A stretch of 44,952 nt of DNA from Sphingobacteriales bacterium (lineage in GTDB: Bacteria > Bacteroidota > Bacteroidia > Sphingobacteriales > Sphingobacteriaceae), in assembly GCA_004292865.1 (NCBI GenBank), contig RDXP01000121.1, positions 1 through 44,952 on the forward strand, given 5' to 3'. A program made the translations under genes and the position numbers. Within the stretch, counting starts at the first letter, position 1; each line of letters begins with the position of its first letter. The notes beneath the pieces are model-generated. The model saw nothing but the letters and a program-made list of their open reading frames with translations, searched no databases and was not told the DNA's origin. Positions 18,791 to 27,189 of this stretch are shown here, in pieces.

Positions 18791-18970
18791 TGCCTTCGCT
18801 CCAAGCGAAGGCATCGGTTGACCCATTAAAATAAAAATTTATACGTTGAAGGCCTCGATAAATAAAAAAGATATTTGTAAATTATTAAAAATCAATATAT
18901 TTACTTACGCCCACTTTCCGCTGCCTTCGCTTAGAGCGAAGGCAGCGGAAAGTGGGCAATAAAAATATGG
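18787..18970 (+). repeat. RAYT-flanking repeat, right copy
   Basis: Second copy of the ~185-base repeat. Its second palindrome is a perfect 23-bp stem with loop TAG (18909-18931 / 18935-18957), beginning GCCCACTTTCCGCTGCC. It ends in ATATGG, as in the left copy where this is the RAYT start codon, and the next ~15 bases still resemble the start of the RAYT gene. It lies 43 bases before the DUF2520 gene. Confidence 0.9.
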
Positions 18971-19013
18971 TAACCCCAAAAACATAGCTAAAAAATCATC
19001 TTAAAAAACAAAC

Positions 19014-19802
19014 ATGACATTCACCATTATAGGTTCGGGCAATGTTGCCACACATTTATCATTAGCATTAAGCCAAAATGGGCATAGCATTTTGCAAGTG
19101 TATAGCCGTAATTTTAATAATGCACAAACGCTTGCAAATAAAGTTGCGGCAACAGCCATTAAAAGTTTAGCCGAAATTAACCCAATTGTTGAAACTATTA
19201 TTTTAGCAGTAAGCGATGATGCGGTTAAGGTGGTTTTAAAAGAATTAAGTTTTATACACTCGCACAATCCCATCATCATACACACCTCTGGCACCTTGCC
19301 TATCACGGTTTTATCGGCCATAGCCAAAAATTACGGCGTTTTATACCCGCTACAAACCTTTTCAAAAAACGTAGGAATAAATTTTTTAAACGTTCCGCTT
19401 TGCGTAGAAGCCAATAACGAAAAAACCCAGCAAGCACTATTACAAATAGCAAATAGCATAAGCAATTTGGTATATACCATAAACTCCCACCAACGTAAAG
19501 CCCTGCACATAGCCGCCGTTTTTGCCTGTAATTTTACCAATTATTTTTACGCTATTGCGGATAATTTGCTGCAGCAAAACCAGCTAAGTTTTGATATGCT
19601 AAAACCATTAATTAACGAAACCGCCAATAAAATACAAATAAACGCACCCGAAAATGTACAAACCGGCCCAGCAAAAAGAAATGATAAAAAAGTGATGGAA
19701 GCACATTTATCGGCTTTAAGCCAACAACCTAACTACCAATTATTGTACAGGTTAATTAGTGATGAAATTGTGACCAAGTATAAAAACCAAACTGATTGTT
19801 AA
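19014..19802 (+). CDS. Rossmann-like DUF2520 oxidoreductase
   Basis: The 262-residue protein has an N-terminal NAD(P)-binding fold (FTIIGSGNVATHLSLAL, then ILAVSDDAV and IIHTSGTLP) and a C-terminal all-helical DUF2520 domain (HQRKALHIAAVFACNFTNYF, ETANKIQINAPENVQTGPAKR). This matches predicted oxidoreductases related to pyrroline-5-carboxylate reductase and F420-dependent NADP reductases. The substrate is unknown. In Bacteroidota the family is often next to kdsC and maf, as here, with fdx and iscX inserted between. A terminator-like palindrome follows, so it may be a separate transcript. Confidence 0.85.
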   Translation: MTFTIIGSGNVATHLSLALSQNGHSILQVYSRNFNNAQTLANKVAATAIKSLAEINPIVETIILAVSDDAVKVVLKELSFIHSHNPIIIHTSGTLPITVLSAIAKNYGVLYPLQTFSKNVGINFLNVPLCVEANNEKTQQALLQIANSISNLVYTINSHQRKALHIAAVFACNFTNYFYAIADNLLQQNQLSFDMLKPLINETANKIQINAPENVQTGPAKRNDKKVMEAHLSALSQQPNYQLLYRLISDEIVTKYKNQTDC

Positions 19803-19823
19803 TTAAATACTCGCCCAATTTTT

Positions 19824-19845
19824 AACATAAATATTTATGTTTTTT
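19824..19845 (+). terminator. Terminator-like palindrome after the DUF2520 gene
   Basis: AACATAAATATTTATGTT is a perfect 18-base palindrome followed by TTTT. The low GC content makes it a weak terminator. Confidence 0.5.
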
Positions 19846-19944
19846 AAGGCTATTTACGGTATAAAAACTGCTTTATGTGCCGCAAGCATAAAAAAAAATA
19901 TCCTTTTTGCCATAGCGCAATAAAAACCGTTTATTTGCACCATA

Positions 19945-20277
19945 ATGAGTTTACATAAAATCACAATTAACTTTGAGGAGAAAGGAAAGCCTCAGGCGCA
20001 GTTTGATATTGCCGTGGGCGAAAACGTTTTAGATGTTTGCCTCGATAATGGTATTGATTTACAGCACAATTGCGGTGGCGTATGCGGTTGTAGCACATGC
20101 CACGTTTACATTAACAAAGGCGAAAATCATGTTCAAGAGATTTCGGATAAAGAAGAAGATTTTATTGATAGGGCCATAAGCCCACGCATAAATTCACGAT
20201 TAGCCTGCCAATGTATCATGATTGATGGCGATATTGAAGTTACCATACCCGACCAATCGCAGTTTTTAGGGCATTAA
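19945..20277 (+). CDS. fdx: [2Fe-2S] ferredoxin, Isc/adrenodoxin type
   Basis: Small electron carrier, 110 residues, thought to supply electrons in Fe-S cluster assembly. The cluster ligands are Cys43, Cys49 and Cys52 in NCGGVCGCSTCHV, plus a Cys in RLACQC (about 87-89). Spacing C-x5-C-x2-C and the C-terminal region (IEVTIPDQSQFLGH) fit the vertebrate-type/ISC ferredoxins rather than plant-type ones. iscX follows after nine bases, the same order as at the end of proteobacterial isc operons, but hscA, hscB and iscU are absent here. Confidence 0.93.
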   Translation: MSLHKITINFEEKGKPQAQFDIAVGENVLDVCLDNGIDLQHNCGGVCGCSTCHVYINKGENHVQEISDKEEDFIDRAISPRINSRLACQCIMIDGDIEVTIPDQSQFLGH

Positions 20278-20286
20278 AAAATAAAA

Positions 20287-20526
20287 ATGAATACTAAATT
20301 TGAATTACCCATACACTGGGCCGACCACGAAGATATTGCCATGGGATTGTACGAAAAATTTGGCGATGAATATAACGAATCTAAAATTTATAGGGTACGA
20401 TTTACCGATATGTTGCAATGGATATTAGACCTGCCTAATTTTAAAGGCACCAAAGAAGAAAGTAACGAAGGGCATCTGGAACAAATACAATCGGCTTGGG
20501 TGTACGAATGGCGTGATAACCAATAG
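20287..20526 (+). CDS. iscX: Fe-S cluster assembly protein IscX
   Basis: Small acidic 79-residue protein that binds IscS and iron and modulates cluster assembly. The IscX signature is clear: IHWADHEDIAMGLYEKF (9-25), RVRFTDMLQWILDLPNF (about 36-52) and SNEGHLEQIQSAWVYEW. The length is slightly above the proteobacterial 66 residues. It lies nine bases after fdx and 11 before kdsC, so the four genes fdx-iscX-kdsC-maf are likely one transcript. The IscS that it would bind is probably the one at the left edge of the window, which is inference. Confidence 0.92.
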   Translation: MNTKFELPIHWADHEDIAMGLYEKFGDEYNESKIYRVRFTDMLQWILDLPNFKGTKEESNEGHLEQIQSAWVYEWRDNQ

Positions 20527-20537
20527 CATTTGTACCC

Positions 20538-21065
20538 ATGCTGGATAAACTAAAACAAATAACCACTTTTATTTTTGATGTTGATGGTGTGTTAACCGAT
20601 GGCAACATTTTGCTTACCGAAACGGGCGAACAACTTAGAAATTTTAATACCAAAGATGGTTATGCTTTACAATTGGCCGTTAAAAAGGGGTACAAAGTTT
20701 GCGTTATTAGTGGTGGCACATCGCAGGGGATATTAAAACGGTTAAACGGTTTAGGCATTACCGATGTTTTTTTAGGCATACATCACAAGCTAGAGGTTTT
20801 TGATACCTATTTAAAAAACAATAATTTACAGCCTAAAGAAATTATTTATGTGGGCGATGATATGCCCGATATACCGCCAATGCAACATGTAGCACTAGCC
20901 GTGTGCCCGGCCGATGGTGTTTACGAGGTAAAATCAATTAGCCATTATATATCGCCGTATAAAGGTGGTGCTGGCGTAGCCCGAGATATTATCGAAAAGG
21001 TTTTAAAAATACAGGGGAAATGGCTGGTTGATAGCCCCGATGCTAGCGATGGCGGAAAATTTTGA
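20538..21065 (+). CDS. kdsC: KDO-8-phosphate phosphatase family HAD hydrolase
   Basis: Removes phosphate from 3-deoxy-D-manno-octulosonate 8-phosphate in the lipopolysaccharide core pathway. The 175-residue protein is a minimal HAD domain without a cap: FIFDVDGVLTDG (nucleophile Asp14, Asp16), VISGGTS (motif II), HHKLE (motif III lysine) and YVGDDMPDIPPM (motif IV). The GVLTDG extension and the C-terminal GGAGVARDIIEKVL are typical of KdsC, which forms tetramers. A related YrbI-like specificity, such as KDN-9-phosphate, cannot be excluded. maf follows within six bases. Confidence 0.88.
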   Translation: MLDKLKQITTFIFDVDGVLTDGNILLTETGEQLRNFNTKDGYALQLAVKKGYKVCVISGGTSQGILKRLNGLGITDVFLGIHHKLEVFDTYLKNNNLQPKEIIYVGDDMPDIPPMQHVALAVCPADGVYEVKSISHYISPYKGGAGVARDIIEKVLKIQGKWLVDSPDASDGGKF

Positions 21066-21070
21066 TAAAT

Positions 21071-21634
21071 ATGACAAAAATTTACCTTGCTTCAAAATCG
21101 CCACGCCGGCAAGAGTTATTAAGCCTTATGGGTTTACCTTTTGAGTTATTTTTAAAAGAAGTGGATGAATCGTACCCTCCTAATTTGGCATTAAACGAGG
21201 TAGCCGCTTTTATATCAGCCGCTAAGGCAAAAGCCTATAAACCACAACCCGATGGCATTATTTTAACCGCCGATACCGTAGTAATTATTGATAACCAAAT
21301 ATTAGGAAAACCCTTAAATGCCCAACATGCTTTTGAAATGCTAAAAAAACTTAGTGGCAATATGCACCAAGTAATTACCGCTTTTAGTATCGTACAGCAA
21401 AACCAAATTACTACCTTTAGCGATACCACCGAAGTGTATTTTAAAACACTTAGCAACCAGCAAATTTTACATTACGTAAACACCTATAAGCCGTTTGACA
21501 AAGCAGGTGCCTACGGCATACAAGAATGGATGGGCTTGGTAGCGATAGAAAAAATTATAGGTTCGTACAGCAATGTAATGGGTTTACCTACCGAAAAACT
21601 GTATGGCGTATTACAGCAATTAGGCATCGTATAA
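21071..21634 (+). CDS. maf: Maf-family nucleotide pyrophosphatase
   Basis: Hydrolyses nucleoside triphosphates (dTTP/UTP or modified bases) to the monophosphate. The start MTKIYLASKSPRRQELL has the SPRR phosphate motif. ILTADTVVIIDNQILGKP holds the catalytic Asp and the KP motif, and FDKAGAYGIQEWMG is the third signature. From the ATG at 21071 the protein has 187 residues; an upstream TTG overlapping the kdsC stop is a less likely start. It is the last gene of the fdx-iscX-kdsC-maf transcript. A shared terminator lies in the gap to asd. Confidence 0.92.
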   Translation: MTKIYLASKSPRRQELLSLMGLPFELFLKEVDESYPPNLALNEVAAFISAAKAKAYKPQPDGIILTADTVVIIDNQILGKPLNAQHAFEMLKKLSGNMHQVITAFSIVQQNQITTFSDTTEVYFKTLSNQQILHYVNTYKPFDKAGAYGIQEWMGLVAIEKIIGSYSNVMGLPTEKLYGVLQQLGIV

Positions 21635-21772
21635 TCCCCCCACCGGGTTATAATGCCTTGCATATATTGTATTTGTTGCATTTATAACTTGATTGCGCCA
21701 CTTAAAAAAATAACAAATTTTTAAACCTTTGATAATGTAAATCGGGTTTTTTGGCGGTTACTTTTAAAAACA

Positions 21773-21811
21773 AAAATCCCTGCCAAAGAAAAAAAAACTG
21801 GCAGGGATTTT
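21773..21811. terminator. Bidirectional terminator between maf and asd
   Basis: AAAATCCCTGCCA / TGGCAGGGATTTT (21773-21785 and 21799-21811) is a perfect 13-bp stem. The loop is A-rich and both flanks are A/T-rich. It lies 17 bases from the asd stop codon. Confidence 0.85.
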
Positions 21812-21827
21812 AAAATTAGGTTTAAAC

Positions 21828-22817
21828 TTATATTAAATTAACCGATAATAAATATTCGGCAATTTGTACCGCATTTGTAGCTGCACCTTTGCGTAAATTA
21901 TCGGCAACGCACCACATATTAAGGGTTTTAGGTTGCGAAAAATCTCGGCGAATACGGCCTACAAAAACTTCATCTTTTTCATGCGCATCCATTGGCATAG
22001 GGTATTTTGCGTTGGCGGGGTCATCTACCACTATTAATCCGCTTTGCGCTGATAGCAATCGGGTAACTTCGGCTAAATCAAACTCGTTTTCAAACTCAAT
22101 GTTTAACGCTTCACTGTGGCCGCCCATAACGGGTATGCGTACCGTGGTAGCGGTAACTTGTATGCTATCGTCGCCCATTATTTTTTTGGTTTCCAATATC
22201 ATTTTCATCTCCTCTTTGGTGTAACCATTATCGGTAAAAACATCAATCTGCGGGATAACGTTTAAATCAATAGGGTAAGCATAAGCCATTTCGCCCACAA
22301 TACCTTTGCGTTCGTTCATCAGTTGCGCTACGGCTTTTACACCTGTACCCGTAACCGATTGGTAGGTTGATACCACCACACGTTTAATTTTATACACATC
22401 GTGTAGCGGTTTTAAAGCTACCACCATTTGTATGGTACTGCAATTGGGGTTGGCAATAATTTTATCGTGTTTAGTTAAAACCGATGCATTAACTTCGGGT
22501 ACTACCAATTTTTTTGTAGAATCCATGCGCCAAGCCGATGAATTATCAATAACCGTAGTGCCAACTGCGGCAAATTTTGGGGCTTCAATAGTTGATGTGG
22601 TGCCACCTGCCGAAAATAAAGCCACATCGGGCACCATCGCAATAGCCTCATCTACTGTTACCACCTTGTACTTTTTTCCTTTAAATTCTATTTCTTTTCC
22701 TTTACTTTTAGCCGACGCAACGGGTATCAACTCTGTAACCGGGAAATTGCGCTCTGCCAATACTTTTAACATTACCGTACCCACTAGGCCGGTTGCGCCT
22801 ACAACTGCAACTTTCAT
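21828..22817 (-). CDS. asd: Aspartate-semialdehyde dehydrogenase
   Basis: Reduces aspartyl phosphate to aspartate semialdehyde with NADPH, the branch point to lysine/diaminopimelate, threonine and methionine. The 329-residue protein has the NADP loop VAVVGATGLVGTVML, the segment FSAGGTTS, the catalytic Cys126 in ANPNCSTIQM, and conserved RIPVMGGHSEALNIEF with the catalytic His. The length is normal for the usual bacterial type. Its start is 65 bases from the divergent secreted-protein gene, so the two promoters overlap. Confidence 0.96.
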   Translation of the reverse strand: MKVAVVGATGLVGTVMLKVLAERNFPVTELIPVASAKSKGKEIEFKGKKYKVVTVDEAIAMVPDVALFSAGGTTSTIEAPKFAAVGTTVIDNSSAWRMDSTKKLVVPEVNASVLTKHDKIIANPNCSTIQMVVALKPLHDVYKIKRVVVSTYQSVTGTGVKAVAQLMNERKGIVGEMAYAYPIDLNVIPQIDVFTDNGYTKEEMKMILETKKIMGDDSIQVTATTVRIPVMGGHSEALNIEFENEFDLAEVTRLLSAQSGLIVVDDPANAKYPMPMDAHEKDEVFVGRIRRDFSQPKTLNMWCVADNLRKGAATNAVQIAEYLLSVNLI

Positions 22818-22882
22818 TTATTATTATTTTAATATTAATTTATTATTGTTTTAGTATTTTTAAAAATTATTAGTTAACAAAT

Positions 22883-25800
22883 ATGAGAAAGTTTTTAGTT
22901 TTTTTGGTTTTTTTAGGAGTTAATTGTGCTAATGCGCAAGTAAACGATAATTTTACAGATGGTGATTTTACCGCTGCGCCAGTATGGCAGGGCAATGTTT
23001 CCGATTATATTGTAAACGCTAACAACCAGTTACAAACCAAATTAAATACTATTGATAAAACAGTAAATTTATGTACAGCTAATACCTTGGCACTAAATAC
23101 CAAATGGAGTTTTTTGGTAAAACTAGCCCTCGACCCATCTACAGGCAATCAAGTTAGGATATATTTAACAGCCGATAAAGCCGATTTATCAGCACCGCTA
23201 AACGGATATTATATTTTAATAGGCGAAACAGGCAGTGCCGATTCGTACGATTTGTTTAAACAAACAGGTACAACATCTGTAAAAATTATTGATGGCCCAG
23301 CAAAAACAAGAACCCCCACCACCCAGTTAACAGCAAATGTTTTAGTTACCCGTACCGATGCCGGTTTATGGACACTAAGCACCGATATTACTGGCGGTAC
23401 AAATTATACACAAGAAGGTACCGTAACCGATAATACCTTTACCACATCGGCATTTTTTGGTGTACAATGTAAATACACAAAAACACAATCGGATAAATTT
23501 GCCTTCGACGATTTTGTAGTTACTACTTTAGTTAACGATGTTACCCCGCCCATATTAAATAGTTTATTGGTAATTAACGATACTAAAATAGAACTTACTT
23601 TTAACGAAACCCTAGGTGTTACCGAAGCATCAAACCTAAATAATTATAAAATTACACCAGGTAATATTTTACCGAAAACAGTTACCGTAAATGGTGCAGT
23701 AGTTACTTTAGATTATGCAAGCCCAATAAATTTAGGTGATTATACTTTAAACATTACCAATATAAAAGATACCAAAGGCAATACCATTACCCAGCCAATT
23801 ACAAGGGCATTTTCGCTAGCCGATGTTACCCCACCCACATTAAGCACTTTAACATTAATAGGTAACAATAAAATAGAATTGGTTTTTAGCGAAGCATTGG
23901 GTATTACCGAAGCATCGGATTTAAACAATTATAAAATCGGTACTATTTTACCACAATCTGTAACCTTAAATGCCGATAAGGTTACTTTAAATTATGCAAC
24001 AGGTTTTATTACAGGTAATTTTACTTTAGTTATTGATAAAATAAAAGATACAAAAGGTAATGCCATTTTATTACCCATTAGCAAAGCATTTACAGTTACC
24101 GATATTACGCCACCTACGTTAGCTGATTTTATTTTGGTAGGAGATAATAAAATAGAAATAGCTTTTAACGAAGCCGTAGGAGTAACCGAAGCATCAAACC
24201 TAAATAATTATAAAATTATGCCAGGCAATATATTGCCAAAAACAGCAACAGTAAATGGTGCTAAAGTTACCTTAGATTATGCCTTATCGTTTGATACTGG
24301 AAACTTTACATTAAACATAACCAATATAAAAGATACCAAGGGTAATACAATAACAGCACCCATTACCAAAGCATTCTCTTACAAAAAACCATACATAACA
24401 AAAGCAAACGATATTGTTATTAATGAGATTTACACCGACCAAAATCCGCTAGTTGGTTTACCCGATGCCGAATTTATTGAACTGTGGAACACCACCGCCG
24501 AAGAAATTGCGCTAAAAGATTTTAAATATACTGTTAAAACCACTACATACACCTTTGATAAAGAAATTATAAAACCAAACGAGTATTTAATTTTATGCGA
24601 CAGATTAGATACTAACTTATATAAACCTTATGGCCGTACCATAGGCATTAAATTTACTGAACTAACCAATGCAAGCAGCCAATTAAAATTAGTTAACCCA
24701 TCAGGCACTATTATTAGCAGTGTAAATTATAGCGATACTTGGTATAAAGACCCTATTAAAAAAGGTGGCGGTTATACTTTAGAATTAATAGACCCTAGCT
24801 CAACTTGTAAACCATCGCAAAATTATAGTGCCAGTAATAATGTAGCCGGTGGCACACCAGGCAAAGTAAACTCTATTTATTTGAGTAATAAAACCACCAC
24901 GCCTTTACTGGTAAATAGTGCTGTTTTAAAAGATGGGCTAACCATTACCCTAACATTTAACCGAGGTTTAGATAGCTTACAGGCAACTGTTTTAACACAG
25001 TATATGGTGAATAATGGGGTAGGTAACCCTGCGAGTGTAAACGTTATAGCACCCGATTTTTCGGTAGTAGATTTGGTTTTTAGCCAATTGCTTGCAAAAA
25101 ACAAAAGCTATACAGTAAATGTAAAAAATGTATCGGATTGTGGTGGAAAAACTATCACAAGCCAAGATATTAACTTTTTTTTACCAGGCGAAGTTGCTAA
25201 AAACGATATTTTAATAAACGAAATATTATACGACCCTAAAGGCGATAACGCAGATTTTATAGAACTATATAACAATAGCGATAAGGTGTTAGATTTTAAA
25301 GATTTGTATATCGCATCTATAAGCAGTACAAAAAACGAAATTAGCAGTTTAAAACAAATAAGTACAGCCTCATTACTGTTTCAGCCCAAAACTTATTGGG
25401 TAATAACCCCCGACCCCGATAATGTAAAATCGTTATATACGGTACAAAATCCTACTAATTTTGTGAAACTTACAGGCATGGCAGCTTTTGTAAACACAGC
25501 GGGCAAAGTGGTAGTATTAAACAAAGAAAACCAAATTATAGATTCGTTAAGCTACAACGATAAAATGCACTTTCCGCTAATTAAAGATACCGAAGGAGTA
25601 AGTTTAGAACGTAGCAGTTTTACGCAAGGCACCAATGCGGTGGGTAACTTTAAATCGGCGGCGGCAAGTGTGGGTTTTGCCACGCCCACGTACAAAAACT
25701 CGCAATTTTTAGAAAACATAGAAACCAGCGAAGAATTTACCTTAGCCAGCGAAACTTTTTCGCCCGATAACGATGGCTTTGAAGATGTGCTGCGTATTTT

Positions 25801-26047
25801 ATACAAATTTGATAAGCCCAATTATGTTGCCAATATTAGCGTATATAATAGCCAAGGAGTAATAGTTAAAAAACTTGTTAAAAACCAAACCTTGGCCACC
25901 ACCGGCGAGTTACAATGGGATGGCTTAGATGAAACCGGCACACTGAAACTTAAAACAGGTATTTACATTGTTTATGTAGAACTTTTTAACCTAGATGGTG
26001 ATAGAAAGAAATTTAGAAAAACTGCTGTATTGGCCTCTAAGTTTTAA
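22883..26047 (+). CDS. Large secreted lamin-tail and Ig-like repeat protein
   Basis: A 1054-residue exported protein. The signal peptide (MRKFLVFLVFLGVNCANA, cleavage before Gln19) is followed by an N-terminal beta domain with a jelly-roll-like look (about 20-215). Then come three Ig-like repeats of about 93-95 residues (219-313, 314-406, 407-499), each opening with DVTPP or DITPP. Two lamin-tail domains follow, starting NDIVINEIYTDQ (about 510) and NDILINEILYDPKGDN (about 773). The end (FSPDNDGFEDVLRILYKFDKP ... LQWDGLDETGTLKLKTGIYIVYVEL) resembles FlgD-type domains that close many Bacteroidota secreted proteins and may direct type IX secretion. It is probably a cell-surface or secreted protein; its ligand is unknown. 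Confidence 0.85.
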   Translation: MRKFLVFLVFLGVNCANAQVNDNFTDGDFTAAPVWQGNVSDYIVNANNQLQTKLNTIDKTVNLCTANTLALNTKWSFLVKLALDPSTGNQVRIYLTADKADLSAPLNGYYILIGETGSADSYDLFKQTGTTSVKIIDGPAKTRTPTTQLTANVLVTRTDAGLWTLSTDITGGTNYTQEGTVTDNTFTTSAFFGVQCKYTKTQSDKFAFDDFVVTTLVNDVTPPILNSLLVINDTKIELTFNETLGVTEASNLNNYKITPGNILPKTVTVNGAVVTLDYASPINLGDYTLNITNIKDTKGNTITQPITRAFSLADVTPPTLSTLTLIGNNKIELVFSEALGITEASDLNNYKIGTILPQSVTLNADKVTLNYATGFITGNFTLVIDKIKDTKGNAILLPISKAFTVTDITPPTLADFILVGDNKIEIAFNEAVGVTEASNLNNYKIMPGNILPKTATVNGAKVTLDYALSFDTGNFTLNITNIKDTKGNTITAPITKAFSYKKPYITKANDIVINEIYTDQNPLVGLPDAEFIELWNTTAEEIALKDFKYTVKTTTYTFDKEIIKPNEYLILCDRLDTNLYKPYGRTIGIKFTELTNASSQLKLVNPSGTIISSVNYSDTWYKDPIKKGGGYTLELIDPSSTCKPSQNYSASNNVAGGTPGKVNSIYLSNKTTTPLLVNSAVLKDGLTITLTFNRGLDSLQATVLTQYMVNNGVGNPASVNVIAPDFSVVDLVFSQLLAKNKSYTVNVKNVSDCGGKTITSQDINFFLPGEVAKNDILINEILYDPKGDNADFIELYNNSDKVLDFKDLYIASISSTKNEISSLKQISTASLLFQPKTYWVITPDPDNVKSLYTVQNPTNFVKLTGMAAFVNTAGKVVVLNKENQIIDSLSYNDKMHFPLIKDTEGVSLERSSFTQGTNAVGNFKSAAASVGFATPTYKNSQFLENIETSEEFTLASETFSPDNDGFEDVLRILYKFDKPNYVANISVYNSQGVIVKKLVKNQTLATTGELQWDGLDETGTLKLKTGIYIVYVELFNLDGDRKKFRKTAVLASKF
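23537..24379 (+). repeat. Three in-gene repeats encoding Ig-like units
   Basis: Units at 23537-23821, 23822-24100 and 24101-24379. Units 1 and 3 share GVTEASNLNNYKI, GNILPKT and LNITNIKDTKGNTIT, and are closer to each other than either is to unit 2, suggesting duplication or gene conversion between non-adjacent units. Confidence 0.85.
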
Positions 26048-26199
26048 ACAACATAGTTTCGGAATACTTAGGTTAAAGTAAGCGCAATATTTTTTACAAA
26101 AACCTGTTTATAAAACAGATATAGCTATAAAATGGCATAATTGGTGTAAAATATTTAGAAAAACTAAAGATAGTATTTTACTAAAGTTTCGGAGGTAAA

Positions 26200-26257
26200 T
26201 CAGGGCTAACGCATTTAAAAATATTATTCACCAAAATCTTAAATGCGTTAACCCTGA
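26200..26257. repeat. Inverted repeat in the gap before the phosphosulfolactate synthase gene
   Basis: A 19-base imperfect inverted repeat (TCAGGGCTAACGCATTTAA / TTAAATGCGTTAACCCTGA, one mismatch) with a 20-base loop. The sequence GGTAAAT flanks it on both sides. It may serve both convergent genes as a terminator, or be a small palindromic repeat. The rest of 26048-26364 shows nothing clear. Confidence 0.6.
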
Positions 26258-26364
26258 GAGGTAAATAATGGGGTAGCTTTTTATCTTTTTTATTTAAGAT
26301 GGTGCTTTTTTAAAGCGGGTTTTTCACATCCTATTTACAAAAAGATTTTATAAAAAAAGCCTAT

Positions 26365-27123
26365 CTACCCTAAAAAATGATGAAAGGTATCGCCTCTTAA
26401 TCCTAAACGTATAGTTTCTAGCGGTATAACTTCGGCAGGTGCAATATTGCCTAGGTTTACGTTAGTGCCAATAAGCTCAATAAACCAAACCTGTTGGGCT
26501 TTTTGTGGTGCTTCCCAAATTATGGTTTCTTGGGGTATTTGGGTTAAAATTTCGTCAACCAAGCCTTGGCGCACTTCGCCCGAGTCGCGGTAAATACCTA
26601 CATTTCCGCTTTCACGGGCTTCGGCAATTACTTTCCAGGAGCCCGCTTCGATTTCGGCTTTCATTAGCTCAATCCACTTGTAAGGGGCAAAAACTTTTTT
26701 CTCGTCTTTAGAACCTACTTCAGATATTACGGTTAATTGGCTACTTAGCTTGCGTATATATTCGCATTTTTCGTTGTGTGGTATTTCTATCGACCCATCA
26801 GATACTTCTGCAAAATCCATCCCAAATTGGTCTAACACTTTGCGGTAATCATCGAACTGGTTGCGTATAATAAAGGCTTCAAACAAGGTGCCACCAAAGT
26901 AAACAGGCAAGCCGGCATCTCGGTAAATTTTTAGTTTTTCTTTTAAATTGGGGGTAACATACGATGTAGCCCAGCCAAGTTTAACAATATCGGTATGGCT
27001 ACCAGCAACTTCTATAAAATCTTCTACTTGGCGCAGGCTTAAGCCTTTATCCATTACCATTGTTAAGCCGTTTTGGCGTGGTTTAACTGGGCGACTGGGT
27101 ATGTTATTTAATTTATAATTCAT
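26365..27123 (-). CDS. comA: Phosphosulfolactate synthase (ComA family)
   Basis: Adds sulfite to phosphoenolpyruvate giving (2R)-phospho-3-sulfolactate, the first step of coenzyme M synthesis in methanogens. Bacterial homologues are widespread and their product is less certain. The protein (252 residues from the ATG at 27123) is full length. It shows GLTMVMDKGLSLRQVEDFIE, DIVKLGWATSYV, VYFGGTLFEAF, EVSDGSIEIP, VISEVGSKDE, VIAEARESGNVGIY and the C-terminal GLRGDTFH. An upstream in-frame TTG at 27135 is not needed. It is downstream of the TPR gene on the same strand, 66 bases away. In Bacteroidota sulfonolipid (capnine) synthesis also needs C3 sulfonates, so a link is conceivable but unproven. 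Confidence 0.88.
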   Translation of the reverse strand: MNYKLNNIPSRPVKPRQNGLTMVMDKGLSLRQVEDFIEVAGSHTDIVKLGWATSYVTPNLKEKLKIYRDAGLPVYFGGTLFEAFIIRNQFDDYRKVLDQFGMDFAEVSDGSIEIPHNEKCEYIRKLSSQLTVISEVGSKDEKKVFAPYKWIELMKAEIEAGSWKVIAEARESGNVGIYRDSGEVRQGLVDEILTQIPQETIIWEAPQKAQQVWFIELIGTNVNLGNIAPAEVIPLETIRLGLRGDTFHHFLG

Positions 27124-27189
27124 AATTGAGCGCAAAAATCTTAAAAAAAATCAATTTATTACTATTGATTTTGGCTTTCGAAAATATTT

